From the NCBI RefSeq assembly GCF_023159225.1, contig NC_063167.1, positions 7,905,734 through 7,969,733 of the forward strand: a stretch of 64,000 nt of DNA. The letters are read 5' to 3'. The notes below the pieces were generated by a model that was given only the letters and a program-made list of their open reading frames with translations, had not been told where the DNA came from and did not search any database. Origin of the DNA: Perognathus longimembris pacificus (Eukaryota; Chordata; Mammalia; Rodentia; Heteromyidae). The translations under genes and the position numbers were made by a program. Shown here one piece after another: positions 1-10,930 of the stretch (position 1 is the first letter of the stretch; every line of letters starts with the position of its first letter).

Positions 1-46
1 AGGCCCAGGACTGGCAAAAAAAAGAAAAATTAAAAAATAAAAAGAA
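1..46 (+). repeat. 3' end and A-rich tail of an IDL-Geo-type SINE
   Basis: The window opens inside the terminal motif ggcccaggactggc followed by an A-rich tail. This is identical to the 3' ends of the complete SINEs at 34092 and 62810. Confidence 0.75.
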
Positions 47-593
47 TTACTAAGTGTCTTCTATAGTGAAAATCCTTGGATAGATTTTTACCTGGTGTTG
101 TCACATCCTGTTCCATTTGGGATAGTTGTATATCATCTCTAACTTCCTTGCCATCAGTGATTAGTCCTGTTGAATCATCCAGTGAATTTGTAAGAAACTT
201 CAACACAAATGCATAGAGAATAAACCCTGAAACTACTTTTCTCTCCACGTGACTTGGGTATACCCATGGTTCCCATTGAAGTTCTTCAGAGTCACTGCTA
301 AGAAGGCTGTGATGCTATATCCACCCACCCTCAGGTGATGACTGAATGTTTTTGCAGGTCCCTTTGCAAACCTCTTTGGTTTTCTCCCCTTGTTGCTCAT
401 TTCTAAGGAACTCCTAGGAGGCCACAGATGTAAACTAAGGAAGAAGTCCGTAAAGTAGATGTTGATATTGAGAGGGTCCTGGTGGGAACTTAGTCTGTTA
501 TGTATTATCTTCAGGTTGGTCAGGAGGACATCTTGCACCCTGGATAGTAGATTCCCAACAGAGTACCTGTGCTTGCTACACAGTGAGCGTAAA
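47..593 (-). repeat. Inverted copy of the cluster's duplicated upstream segment
   Basis: Read on the minus strand, this stretch resembles 62235-62560 on the plus strand (for example acctgcaa...cacctgagggt-ggatg). Its 371-593 part is near-identical to the reverse complement of 3439-3704. It is a copy of the AADACL4-cluster intergenic unit in opposite orientation. Open frames here are conserved only because the DNA is duplicated; no protein family is recognised. Confidence 0.65.
371..593 (-). repeat. Left arm of a separated inverted repeat
   Basis: The reverse complement of this segment matches 3439-3704 with few substitutions. The right arm carries roughly 40 bp of extra sequence near 3500-3590. 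Confidence 0.85.
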
Positions 594-693
594 TTGCCAT
601 CAGTGTGGCCAAGTTGAAGACCTAAGATCTTGAAGACCTTACATCTATGCTTCTCGTGTTATTTGGAATTCTCTTTTTTTTTCCTCCCAAGCT

Positions 694-699
694 AAGGAC
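694..699. repeat. Target-site duplication AAGGAC (left) of the 0.7-kb solo LTR
   Basis: The exact partner is at 1202-1207. Confidence 0.88.
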
Positions 700-1201
700 T
701 GTTGGGGTCTGAACGACCCCTTTCTCCCCCCATGGGGAGAATGGTAACCACAAAATATATGAAAGAGCACTCGGCCTGGCCCTCCGCTAGCGGAAGGCCA
801 AAGGCGTGCTCACATGGGCAAGCGCTAAGTTGAGGAAAGGTTGCTGAAGCCTCCCCTCCCCCCAGTCCCCTCACATGTTACCGAGGGCGGAGGCGAAAAG
901 GAAGGCATCAGGGACATGCTGCGGTGGTGGGATGCGTCTCAAAGACTTTAATATGGAAAGGCACTTATATAGAAGTAATGGCGGGAAAGAAAGGGGGCTG
1001 GCCAAAGGGCCAGTCATAGGCTAAGGACCATGTCCATCAAGTGACATCACGAAACTTCCTTTGTGGGCGGGACAACCCCATCATGGTGGCACGCACGTGT
1101 TCACCTCCCAAGGGGCGGAGGCCAGAAGGTAGGAGGGACTTCCATTGTCCCAAGGCTGGTGGATGGGCAGCCTTCCCCCAAGGCCATAATAATCCCCAAC
1201 A
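700..1201 (-). mobile_element. Solo LTR, class II-like ERV
   Basis: A 502-bp element begins TGTTGGGG and ends CCCCAACA and is flanked by a perfect 6-bp duplication AAGGAC (694-699 and 1202-1207). On the minus strand it has a TATA-like box (complement at 965-971) followed by ATTAAA (complement at 947-952), which sets the orientation. A 6-bp duplication is typical of betaretrovirus-like ERVs. No internal sequence is attached, so this is a product of LTR-LTR recombination. Confidence 0.88.
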
Positions 1202-1299
1202 AAGGACCTGTTGCTCTAATACTTTGTTTTAGTTAAAAAGGTCTTTATGTTGGTTTTCTGTGTTCAAATGACTTTGATTGGAGATGAGTCTTTCCATTT

Positions 1300-2000
1300 C
1301 TTCTAATATAGGGCTCTACCAGGTATATGTGGGTAATGGGCTATAGATGTACTCAACTGTAATTTCTCTAACACTCATCCAGAAGGTTAGTGCTCTTTTC
1401 AGGCTGTCCTGCCCTACTTTGCACAATCTTTCAGGCAAGTTAAGAATGTTTCTCTGTAGTAGGGTTATAATCACTCCCAAGACCTTTTGTATGTGGACAC
1501 AGGATTCTGGGACAAGTCCAAACTGCTTGTGAACATGTATCAATGGCTGAGAGTAAGTCATATGTGAACCAGCCTGGTAGGTAAGCACTGCTTCAAAGGC
1601 CTGTGCTGGGGGCACTGGCAGTGAAAGTCAGAGCTACCATGAGCTCCAATAGCCTCAACAGTATGTGGGCAGGTTGAAAGGACTCACAGTCACTCTCGAA
1701 GTTCTCAGTCTGTGTGCCAGGGGTTTGAGGTAAGTTCTCAGGTAACATGACCACTGAATTCTATACCATTAATACACTAGTCATGGCCATATTCTCAGCA
1801 GGTTCCTGCACAAAACCACACACTAGGTACATCACTGGTGTCTAGTGAAGAACCAAACTGAAATTCTGGAAATGAAAAGCTCAATAGGTCAAATTAAAAA
1901 AATACTACAAATCTCTCTAGTAGAGTGAGTCAAATTGAAGATAGACTATGAGGGCTTGAGGAAAAGGTTGGCATACTAAAACAGTCAAGGAAAGAAATGA
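1300..2000 (+). mobile_element. Old L1 5' region fragment (tentative)
   Basis: The stretch near 1850-1990 (aaattctggaaatgaaaagctc..., gatagactatgagggcttgagg) has the character of an L1 5'-UTR/ORF1 region. No open frame survives. Family and limits are uncertain. Confidence 0.4.
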
Positions 2001-2009
2001 GAGAAAAAA

Positions 2010-2223
2010 GCTGGTTGCCAGGATTGTGAAGCTACTCAGGAGGCTAGTGGTTCAAAGGCAGCCTGGGCAGGAAAGGCTGTTAGACTCTTATCTCCAATTA
2101 ACCACCAGAAAACCAGAAGTGGCATTGTGGCTCAAAGTGGTAAAGCTCTAGCCTTGAGCAAAAAGAGAGCTCAGGGACAGCACCCAGACATTGAATTCAA
2201 GCCCCACAAACAACAAAAAAAGG
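2010..2223 (+). repeat. B1/ID-type composite SINE
   Basis: It has a B1/7SL-like left part (ctactcaggaggctagtggttcaaaggcagcctgggcagg) and the ID/Geo-like right part (ggctcaaagtggtaaagctctagccttgagc). A 9-bp duplication GAGAAAAAA may flank it (2001-2009, 2224-2232). Confidence 0.75.
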
Positions 2224-2625
2224 GAGAAAAAATACAAAGAATAAAGAATGAAATATGAAAAGCATCTGGGCCGTTATGAAGAGACAAATCCTAAGGATCA
2301 CAGGCTTCTTGTTTATTAAGGATGTAGGCACAACCTCCAAAATGAGCTTAGGTTGGAACCTTCTCAGTGGATGTAGCTGGGAGCATGCCTATGCAAGTTT
2401 CAAAGGTGAAATCCAGCCTAATAGTATTATCTTCATGATAGTTAGCATTCTTGATTCCCCACAAATTCAGGGAACTGCTAACATGTCTCAGTGTTGTTTC
2501 ATTAAATGAAAAGAGCAACTTTGAGTCTACCAACCATATCTTTAGGTTTCTGTCACGCTGGTACCTCACTCTGGGTCCTGAAAATGTGCAACGGTTCTCT
2601 ACTGCTTCATAAGAAAGGCTCCTTA

Positions 2626-2860
2626 GGGCTGGAAATATGGCCTAGTGGCAAAGTGCTTGCCTCGTATACATGAAGCCCTGGGTTTGATTCCTCAGCACCA
2701 CATACACAGAAAAAGCCGGAAGTGGCGCTGTGGCTCAAGTGGTAGAGTGCTAGCCTTGAGCCAAAAGAAGCCAGGGACAGTGCTCAGGCCCTGAGTTCAA
2801 GCCCAGGACTGGCCAAAAAAAAAAAAAAAAAAAAAAAAAAAAGAAAGAAAAAAGAAAAGA
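2626..2860 (+). repeat. IDL-Geo-type SINE
   Basis: A complete two-monomer element starts gggctggaaatatggcctag, has a B-box (ggtttgattcc), a right monomer (gtggctcaagtggtagagtg) and a terminal ccaggactggcc followed by a long A tail. Confidence 0.85.
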
Positions 2861-3388
2861 AATCCCCTTCAACCTATGCAACTGAAAACAGCAAAACTTT
2901 ATGACCTGAAAGTTTTATGGGTGAAGACTATGGACACAGACCAGACAAGTATCTCTGACTCAGTCTCACAGGCTGCTCTTATCTCTGGGGATAGCCCTAA
3001 GCACTATGTTTGTCATATCAACACTAATGAATAAACATTAGTTTATGTGATTCTTCAAAATGCTCACCCAAGGCTCAGATTCTTAGTTTCCTGTCAGGAT
3101 AAAATCATTAAGAAAGCAAAACTTTACCCATGTGATTAGCAGCCGGAAGCTGTAGTATATAACCCCAAAACTTCACTGGATGGGTGAAGGCAGGAGAAAA
3201 GCAGCATGGAGAAGAAATGCACTGCAAAAAATCTGTATGTTGACCCCCAGACGAAGGCCAACCCAGCAGGGAGAAAGCTCATTGCCAAGGTAATCATGGT
3301 GTTCTTGTTCCTGCAGAGTAAGCTGTGCATGTAAAATGTATCAGCTTTAGAAGGAAACAGTGAACTCTAATCCACTGACCATGGTATG

Positions 3389-3390
<2 letters not shown>

Positions 3391-3436
<46 letters not shown>
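3391..3436. repeat. (CA)n microsatellite
   Basis: Pure CA dinucleotide tract immediately left of the inverted-repeat right arm. Confidence 0.95.
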
Positions 3437-3438
<2 letters not shown>

Positions 3439-3439
<1 letters not shown>

Positions 3440-3701
3440 TTACGCTTACTGTGTAGCAAGCACAGGTACTCTGTTGGGAATCTACTATCCAGGGTGCAAC
3501 CTGAAGATAATACATCCAGGGACCAACCTGAAGATAATACATAACAGACTAAGCTCCCACCAGAGAACACCTGTCAGTTTCATGAACAGACACCAGGTCC
3601 CTCTCAATATCAACATCTACTTTACTGACTTCTTCCTTAGTTTACATCTGTGGCCTCCTAGGAGTTCCTTAGAAATGAGCAACAAGGGGAGAAAACTAAA
3701 G

Positions 3702-3704
<3 letters not shown>
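3439..3704 (+). repeat. Right arm of the inverted repeat, bracketed by (CA)n and (TG)n
   Basis: It is the inverse of 371-593. It starts right after a (CA)n tract and ends directly at a (TG)n tract. The part around ttcttccttagttta...gtggcctcctaggagttcctta also resembles 33982-34060 and 62235-62290, so it is another copy of the cluster's repeated upstream segment. Confidence 0.85.

Positions 3705-3742
<38 letters not shown>
3704..3742. repeat. (TG)n microsatellite
   Basis: Pure TG tract immediately right of the inverted-repeat arm. It is complementary to the (CA)n at 3391. Confidence 0.95.
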
Positions 3743-3747
<5 letters not shown>

Positions 3748-4147
3748 ATGTATGTATATCTCAGAGTAGCTCCAGGGCCCAACTCTCACCTACAAGTAGA
3801 GGTTCTGTGACCATAAACATCAAGGGAGGGTGCTTGGCTCAGATTATTATCTAGACAAGCTCTGACAAGATTAAGAACTTGGCACCTTGGCCTAAGAAAA
3901 GGTTATGACATTCACCGGCCTGGTTGTGAAATGGATATTCAATGAGAAAGTAGATTCTGGGAAATGATGATAACCACTGTTTGGGCCATGCTGACATTGG
4001 AGAAACTTGCAAAGACATATTAAGTGTTCTGTGGCTCTTTCTTCTGTTAGGACATCAGAGGTGATAGTTTCTGTGTCACGTGAGACTGGGTAAGGAAGAA
4101 CATAGTGAGTTTGGGGAACAAACACGCATACCCCAGCCTCTACTCTT

Positions 4148-4345
4148 TTTTTTTGGCCAGTCCTAGGCCTTGGACTCAGGGCCTGAGCACTGTCCCTGGC
4201 TTCTTCCCGCTCAAGGCTAGCACTCTGCCACTTGAGCCACAGCGCTGCTTCTGGCCATTTTCTGTATATGTGGTGCTGGGGAATCGAACCTAGGGCCTCG
4301 TGTATCCGAGGCAGGCACTCTTGCCACTAGGCTATATCCCCAGCC
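4148..4345 (-). repeat. IDL-Geo SINE with 17-bp target duplication
   Basis: A poly-T start, ggccagtcctaggccttgga and a terminal ctatatccccagcc mark a minus-strand element. The duplication CCCCAGCCTCTACTCTT is at 4131-4147 and 4346-4362. The homologous A' copy lacks this SINE, so it inserted after the duplication. Confidence 0.9.
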
Positions 4346-4884
4346 CCCCAGCCTCTACTCTTAATCTCGACTTACTAGCCTGATTTGTTCCATGTCAAAA
4401 AAATCAGCTTCATAATTACTCTGTTGACTAGTCATGTCTTTTATTTTCTTTATCTTCATGTGATGACATCTAGCTGATTTAAAATAGATTGCCTTGTCCA
4501 GGTTTGGCTAGTTTCAAGCAATTGTATATTACTGACCTCTGAGCACACATTTCACGTTCAAATCAAATGACGGAGTGCTCACACCTTCAGTCATTTCTGT
4601 TATTGGGTTCTCATATACCCTACCGTTGCTGAACTCCATAAGTAACCCAAAGCCAAGTTGAGAACTAGCAGCACCAGTTCTTTGCTTCAGAGTTGCCTAA
4701 ATTATTTCAATCCACCCATTTTGAGCCTGGAGACCCAGTTTTGTATTTGCACTCCCATGACAACATAAGAAAGGCCTGTTTTTAAAGCCACTCCTACCTT
4801 TTTCTCTTCTGATAAGCTCATGTCTTCCAAGGTAGGCGCATCCCTTACCCTCCTCTCGTGGCCCGTAAGTAATATATTGTCTTT

Positions 4885-5108
4885 TTTTGTTTCTGTTTGA
4901 GGCTTGAACTCAGACCCTTTGCCTTGTCCCTGCATATTTTTTTGTTCAATACTAGAACTCCACCATTTGGGCCACAGCTCTACTTCCAGATTTGGGTGGA
5001 TAAGAAGCTTACCATATTTCCTTCCTGGGCTGGCTTCAAACTAAGATCTACAAATCTCAGCATTCTGAGAAGGTAGGATTACAGATATGAGCTACCACAC
5101 TCATAAAT
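4885..5108 (-). repeat. B1/ID composite SINE, old
   Basis: Degraded minus-strand composite (gaggcttgaactcag..., ggctggcttcaaact..., ggattacagatatgagctacca). Part of the same ancestral insertion appears in the duplicate at about 20958-21110. Confidence 0.65.
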
Positions 5109-5110
5109 GT

Positions 5111-5780
5111 TCTTTATAATGATCATCATCTCCTAATCTGATGGTGAGCAGCAGTAGAAAAACAAGAGCAAAACCTACAACACATATCACCCCAGTTGTT
5201 TATTCTTAGACCTTAGAACAGAAAAGAAGAAAGTAGAAGAGGGTTGAACCATTTATCTTTAACTTCTTCCACAAGTATGGATGAAAAGGCACCTTCTCAA
5301 CCCTAAGCACATTCATAAGCAGCATAGACAGGGAAATGGTTGAACAGGTAGGCACTTGCTCATTGGGCTTGCAGTGTGCTATGGTAGATGTCTAAAGATC
5401 TTTTCCCTAGAACAGCAGAAGGTGACTATTGTAATAAGTCTCTTCCCACATGTAACGGAGTCACTCAAGTTGCAGATCTTCAAGGAGAGCAGCAGTACAA
5501 AACTTCTGAGAATGGAGTGCGTGGTGGATTAGAGACCCAACAAGATCTGTGTAGCAGCAATGAAAAGTATAGAAGAGAGGCCAAGGGATCATAGGTAATG
5601 GGGGAAGGGCCAGGCTTAGCAAGATGCTGTGGCTTATGGTACTGTATTTGTATTTTGTTCCAAATGCTAGAAACACATAAAGTCCTTATGTAGAGGAATG
5701 TATCATGAATTACTTAAAATTATTTAACGGTTTTGTTTGTGCTCTATTGGATAAATGCTCAGGAGTGAAATTGCTGGAAC
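5111..5780. other. Intergenic stretch without recognisable features
   Basis: No gene or repeat family was recognised here. Confidence 0.5.
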
Positions 5781-6360
5781 ATAAGGTAGTTCTATGTTTA
5801 GTTCTTTTCAGAAAATTTTATTGTCAAGGTGTGTACAGAGGGGTTACAGTTACATATGTAACTATGTTTAATTTTTTGAGGAACCTCCTTACTGCTTTCT
5901 AGAGTGGTTGAACAAATTTACATTCCCACCAACAGTGTAATAGAGTTGCATTTTGGCCACATTCTTGCCAGCATTTTTTTATTGCTAGTTTTCTTGATAA
6001 TGGTCATTCTAACTGGGATCAGGTGGAGACTCAGTGTGGTTTGTTTTGTTTTCTGCCTGTCCTGGGGCTTGGACTCAGGGCCTGAGCACTGTCCCTGGCT
6101 TCATTTTGCTCAAGGCTAGCACTCTACATCTTGAGCAACATTGCCACTTCTGGCTGTTTCTGTTTATGTGGTACTGAGGAATCGAACCCAGGCCTTCATG
6201 CATGCAAGGCAAGCACTGTCCTGCTAAGCCATATTCCCAGCCCTCAGTGTTGTTTTTATTTGCATTTCCTTCATGGCCAGAGATGTTGACCTTTCCTCAT
6301 GTCTATTGGCCATTTTTACTGCCTCATCTGAAAAGTGTTTCTTTAAGTCATTAGCTCCTT
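5781..6360 (-). mobile_element. Old L1, left part (3' portion), split by a SINE and a young L1
   Basis: It matches the minus-strand L1 ORF2 3' end seen at 7330-7640, for example ttctagagtggttgaacaaatttacattcccaccaac. The SINE at 6038-6242 interrupts it. The matching right part resumes at 14425, beyond the younger L1. Confidence 0.75.
6038..6242 (-). repeat. IDL-Geo-type SINE inside the old L1
   Basis: Minus-strand element from tcctggggcttggactcagg to cattcccagccc. The target duplication CTCAGTGT is at 6030-6037 and 6243-6250, so it inserted into the old L1. Confidence 0.85.
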
Positions 6361-6366
6361 TCTTTC

Positions 6367-6414
<48 letters not shown>

Positions 6415-6528
6415 TCCTTCCTCCCTCCCTCCCTCCCTCCCTCCCTCCCTCCCTCCCTCCCTCCCTCCCTCCCTCCCTCCCTCTTTCTCTCTCACTCTCT
6501 CTCTTTCTTTCTTTCTTTTTTTTTTCAA
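6361..6528. repeat. (TTTC)n / (CCCT)n compound microsatellite at the L1 3' end
   Basis: TTTC repeats, then long CCCT repeats, then CTCT and a poly-T run that joins the L1 3' end. In L1 sense it is an expanded poly-A tail. Confidence 0.9.
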
Positions 6529-6616
6529 ATTTTTATTATCAAACTGATGTACAGAGAGGTTACAGTTTCATACATTAGGCATTGGATACATTTCTTTTAC
6601 TGTTTGTTACCTTGTC

Positions 6617-6662
6617 CCTCGTGCCCCCCTCCCTCCCCCCCTTTCCCTCCCCCCCCCCCCGA
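6617..6662 (-). other. L1 3' UTR G-rich polypurine tract
   Basis: The plus strand is nearly pure C and T (ccccctccctcccccc...). In L1 sense this is a G-run-rich tract able to form a quadruplex, a common feature of mammalian L1 3' UTRs. The L1 at 21260 has the same tract at about 21361-21406. Confidence 0.8.
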
Positions 6663-7034
6663 GATGTTCAGTTCACTTACACCAAACAGTTTTGCAAGTA
6701 TTGCTTTTGCAGTTGTTTCTCTTTTTTTACCCTGTGTCTCTCAAATTTGGTATTCCCTTTGAATTTCCTACTTCCAATACCAGTAAACACGGTTTCCATT
6801 ATACTCAGATAAGATTACAGAGATAGTGTAGGTACAACCACAGGAAGGTGATACAAGAACATCATCAATAATAGAAACTACACATACACATAGGACGTTG
6901 AAAGTAGTTACAACTGTGATATAACAATTGTCTCCATAACATGGAGTTCATTTAACTTAGCATCATCTTATGTGTTCATAAGGGTAAAGCTATTGGGCCT
7001 TGTGATGCTCAGCTATGGCTTGCCTAAACCTGTA

Positions 7035-10000
7035 CTAGTTATTCCCAATAAGGGAGGCCATAGAGTCCATGTTTCTTTGGGTCTGGCTCACTTCACTTAG
7101 TATAACATTTTCCAAGTCCTTCCATTTCCTTACAAATGGAACAATGTCATTCTTTCTGATAGAGGCATAAAATTCCATTGTGTATATGTACCACATTTTC
7201 CTGATCCATTCGTCTACTGACAGGCATCTGGGTTGGTTCCAGATTCTCGCTATGACAAATTGTGCTGCAATGAACATTGTTGTGCTGGTGGCATTACTGT
7301 GATTTTGTTTGTGGTCTTTTGGATAGATACCCAAAAGTGGGGCTGCTGGGTCATAGGGGAGTTCTATATTGAGCCTTCTGAGGAATCTCCATACTGCTTG
7401 CCAGAGTGGCTGAACCAGTTTACATTCCCACCAACAATGAAGTAGGGTTCCCTTTTGGCCACATCCCCTCCAACAGTTGTTATTATTAGTTTTCTTGATA
7501 TATGACATTCTTGCTGGGGTGAGATGGAATCTCAATGTTGTTTTGATTTGCATTTCCTTTATGGCCAGTGATGTAGAGCACTTTTTCATATGTCTCTTGG
7601 CCATTCTCATTTCCTCATCAGAGAAGTTTCTTTGTAAGTCTTTAGCCCACTTGATGAGGGGGCTATTGGTTCTTTGCGGTTTTGTTTTGGAGGAAGGTAA
7701 TTTTTTTAGTTCTGCATATATTTTAGAGATGAGGCCTTTGTCTGTTGAATGGCCGGTAAAGATCTTCTCCCAGTCTGTGGGCTTTCTGTTTATCTTGCGA
7801 GTTATGTCCTTTGCTGTGCAGAAGCTCTGCAGTTTGATGCAGTCCCATTTGTCCAACCTTTCTTTGATTTGTAGCCTTTCTGGGTCATTGTTAAGGAAGT
7901 TCCATCCTGTGCCAAGGAGCCCAAGTGTTTCTCCTACTCCTTCCTTTAGTGTTTTCAGGGTGGCTGTTTTGATTTCAAGGTCTTTAATCCATTTGGAATT
8001 GATTTTGGTGCAGGGTGATATATGAGGACCTAGTTTTAGTTTGTTGCATGTGTTGAGCCAGTTTTGCCAGCACCACTTGTTAAAGAGGCTATCTTTCTTC
8101 CATACTATTGTTTTAGCTCCTTTATCAAAGATTAAGTAGGCGTAGTTCTGTGGGTTCATTTCTGGGTCTTCAATTCTGTTCCATTGGTCTTCAGGCCTGT
8201 TCCGGTGCCAATACCAAGCTGTTTTTATTACTATAGCTTTATAATACAGCTTGAAGTTGGATATTGTAATTCCTCCAGCACGGTTCTTTCTGTTTAGGAG
8301 TGTTTTTGCTATTCTAGGTCTTTTATTGTTCCATATGAATTTCTGGATTGCTTCCTCTATTTCATTAAAGAATGGTGTTGGGATATTAATGGGTATTGCA
8401 TTGAATTTGTAGATAGCCTTTGGCAAGATTGCCATTTTGATTATATTAATCCTCCCAATCCAGGAGCATGGGAGGTTTTTCCATTTTCTTAGTTCTGACT
8501 TAATTTCATTTTTCAAGCTTTTAAAGTTCTCATCAAAAAGGTCTTTCATTTCTTTAGTTAAGGTTATTCCTAGGTATTTTATGTTTTTGGGGGCTATTGC
8601 AAGAGGAGTTGCTTTCCTGATTTCAGCCTCGGTCTTCGGGTTGTTAGTATAGAGAAAGGCCATTGATTTTTGAAGGTTTATTTTATATCTTGCAACTTTG
8701 CCAAAGTTTTGGATCAGCTCTAGTAGCTTGGGGGTAGAGTCTATGGGATTCTTCAGGTATAGGATCATGTCATCTGCGAAGAGAGAAAGTTTTACTTCAT
8801 CTTTTCCTATTTGGATCCCCTTTATATTCTCTTCTTGCCTAATTGCTCTGGCTAGGAATTCTAGAAATATGTTGAAGAGCAGGGGAGAGAGTGGACATCC
8901 CTGCCTTGTTCCTGATTTTAAAGGAAATGGCTTTAGTTTTTCACCATTTAGAGTTATGCTTGCTGTTGGTTTGTCATAAACTGCCTTGATTATATTCAAG
9001 AATGTTCCCTGGAATCCCAGTTTTTCCAGGGCTTTTAGCATAAATGGGTGCTGGATTTTATCGAACGCTTTTTCCGCATCCAGCGATAAAACCATGTGGT
9101 TCTTTACTTTGCTCCGGTTGATGTGGTGGATTACATTAATTGACTTGCGTATATTAAACCAGCTTTGCATCCCTGGGATGAATCCAGTTTGATCGTGGTG
9201 TATGATTTTTTTGATGACCTGTTGAAGTCGATTGGCCAGAATTTTGTTGAGAATTTTTGCATCTATGTTCATCAGGGAGATTGGTCTGTAGTCCTCTTTC
9301 CGTGATGAGTCTCTGCCTGGTTTTGGGATGAGGGTTATACTGGCTTCATAAAATGAGTCTGGTAGTGAACGTTCTCTTTTAATTTCATTGAAGAGTTTGA
9401 GAAATATTGGAGTGAGTTCTGTTTTGAAGGCCTTGTAGAATTCTGCGGTGAATCTGTCTGGACCTGGGCTTTTCTTGGATGGGAGATCATTTATTGCCAT
9501 TTCTATTTCAATACTGGATATGGGTCTGTTTAGAAGGTTTAAATCTTCATGGTTGAGTTTAGGGGTATCAATTTTTTCTAGGAAATCATCCATTTCTTCC
9601 AAGTTCTCAAATTTGTTGGCATAAAGGTTTGCAAAATAGTCCCTTATTATTTTCTGAATTTCGGTTATTTCTGTGGTGATGTTACCTGTTTCATCTCTTA
9701 TCTTGTTTATTTGAGTGTGCTGCCTTCGTTTTTTGGTCAGGTTTGCCAGGGGTCTGTCTATCTTGTTGATTTTTTTCAAAGAACCAACTCTTTGTTTTGT
9801 TTATTCTTTCGATGGTTTTTTTCGTCTCTAACTGATTTAATTCTGATTTGATTTTAATTATTTGCTTCCGTCTATTGACTTGGGGTTTGGCTTGCTGTTC
9901 TCTCTCCAGAAAATTAAGGTGCTTCCTTAAATTACTGAGTTGCTGTTTCTCCAGTTTGTTGATGTATGTACTCAGAGATATAAATTTTCCTCTGAGTACT

Positions 10001-10884
10001 GCCTTTGCTGTGTCCCAAAGGAGCTGGTACTTTGTGTCCTCAACTTGGTTGAAGTCCATAAACATTTGAATTTCCGTTTTAATTTCTTCAATGATCCACT
10101 GATGGTTCAGCAGTGTGTTCTTTAGTCTCCATGAATTGTGGGATTTTCTGTGGTGGCTGAATGCGTTGAGCTCTAATTTTATTCCATTGTGGTCTGAGAG
10201 AATGCAGGGAATGATTTTGATACTTCTGAATTTGTACAGATTTTCTTTGTGCCCTAAGATGTGATCTATTTTGGAGAATGTTCCATGTGCTGCCGAAAAG
10301 AATGTGTATTCTGTCCTTGCTGGGTGGAATATTCTGTAGATGTCGATTAAGTCTAGTTGGTCTATGCAATTGTTTAGTTCTGTGGTTTCTTTGTTCAGTT
10401 TTTGGCATGTTGATCTGTCCAGAGGTGATAGTGGAGTGTTAAAGTCCCCCACTATCATTGTGTTTGGGTCTATGAATGTTTTTAGAGCCAGTAGTGTTTG
10501 TTTGATGAAGTTGGGTGCTCCTGCATTTGGTGTGTAGATATTTAGGATGGTTATTTCTTCCTGTTGGACAGATCCTTTTACTAGTATGTAGTAACCTTCT
10601 TTGTCTCTTCTTACCTTTTTTAATTTGAAGTCAATTTTGTCTGATACTAGGATTGCAACTCCAGCCTGCTTATGGGGGTCATTTGCTTGATAGATTTGTT
10701 TCCAGCCTTTCACTTTTAGAAGATGTTTACTTTTGCTGGATAGATGTGTCTCTTGGAGGCAGCAGAAAGATGGATCTTGATTTTTGATCCAACTTATGAG
10801 CCTATGTCGTTTGATTGGAGAATTAAGTCCATTAATGTTGACAGTTAGGATTGAGAGGTGATCGTTTGTTCCTTTCATTATCAC
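7035..10884 (-). pseudogene. L1 ORF2 (endonuclease / reverse transcriptase), one frameshift
   Basis: The N-terminal part (10884-9691) is an APE-type endonuclease with LTVNINGLNSP, QETHLS, VGDFNTPLS and LSDHNGIKLEL. The second part (9779-7035) holds the reverse transcriptase (FADDMILYL near 8770) and the Cys-rich C terminus ([20 protein letters not shown]), ending SLIGNN. The two frames meet at an A-run (complement 9770-9776) with seven A residues where six would keep the frame, so one extra A separates endonuclease from RT. No other break is visible. Confidence 0.93.
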
Positions 10885-10930
10885 TATCTTGTTTAAAGCT
10901 GTGTCTTCCCATTTCTTGATCTAGTGTTTA

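Larger units (their letters stand above)
2870..5110 (+). repeat. Segmental duplicate A
   Basis: Large parts align with 19700-21115 in the same orientation, for example ttacccatgtgatt...agctg near 3125/19892 and the run ttgccttgtccagg near 4490/20630. This copy alone holds the right arm of the inverted repeat and the SINE at 4148. The pair are intergenic segments of the AADACL4 cluster. Confidence 0.8.

Noticed and set aside
233..3854. Conserved peptide in frames 233-538 (minus) and 3474-3854 (plus)
   Set aside because: Both frames are conserved because the DNA is an inverted duplication. No domain, splice signals or start context support a gene.
6273..6578. Ser/Leu/Pro-rich and Glu/Arg/Lys-rich frames over the TTTC/CCCT tract (also 13860-14398)
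   Set aside because: Simple-sequence translations with no coding evidence.
7233..9192. Several plus-strand open frames (up to 182 codons) across the L1
   Set aside because: They are antisense shadows of ORF2. The same frames recur in the second L1 copy at 21977-23723 because the DNA is homologous.
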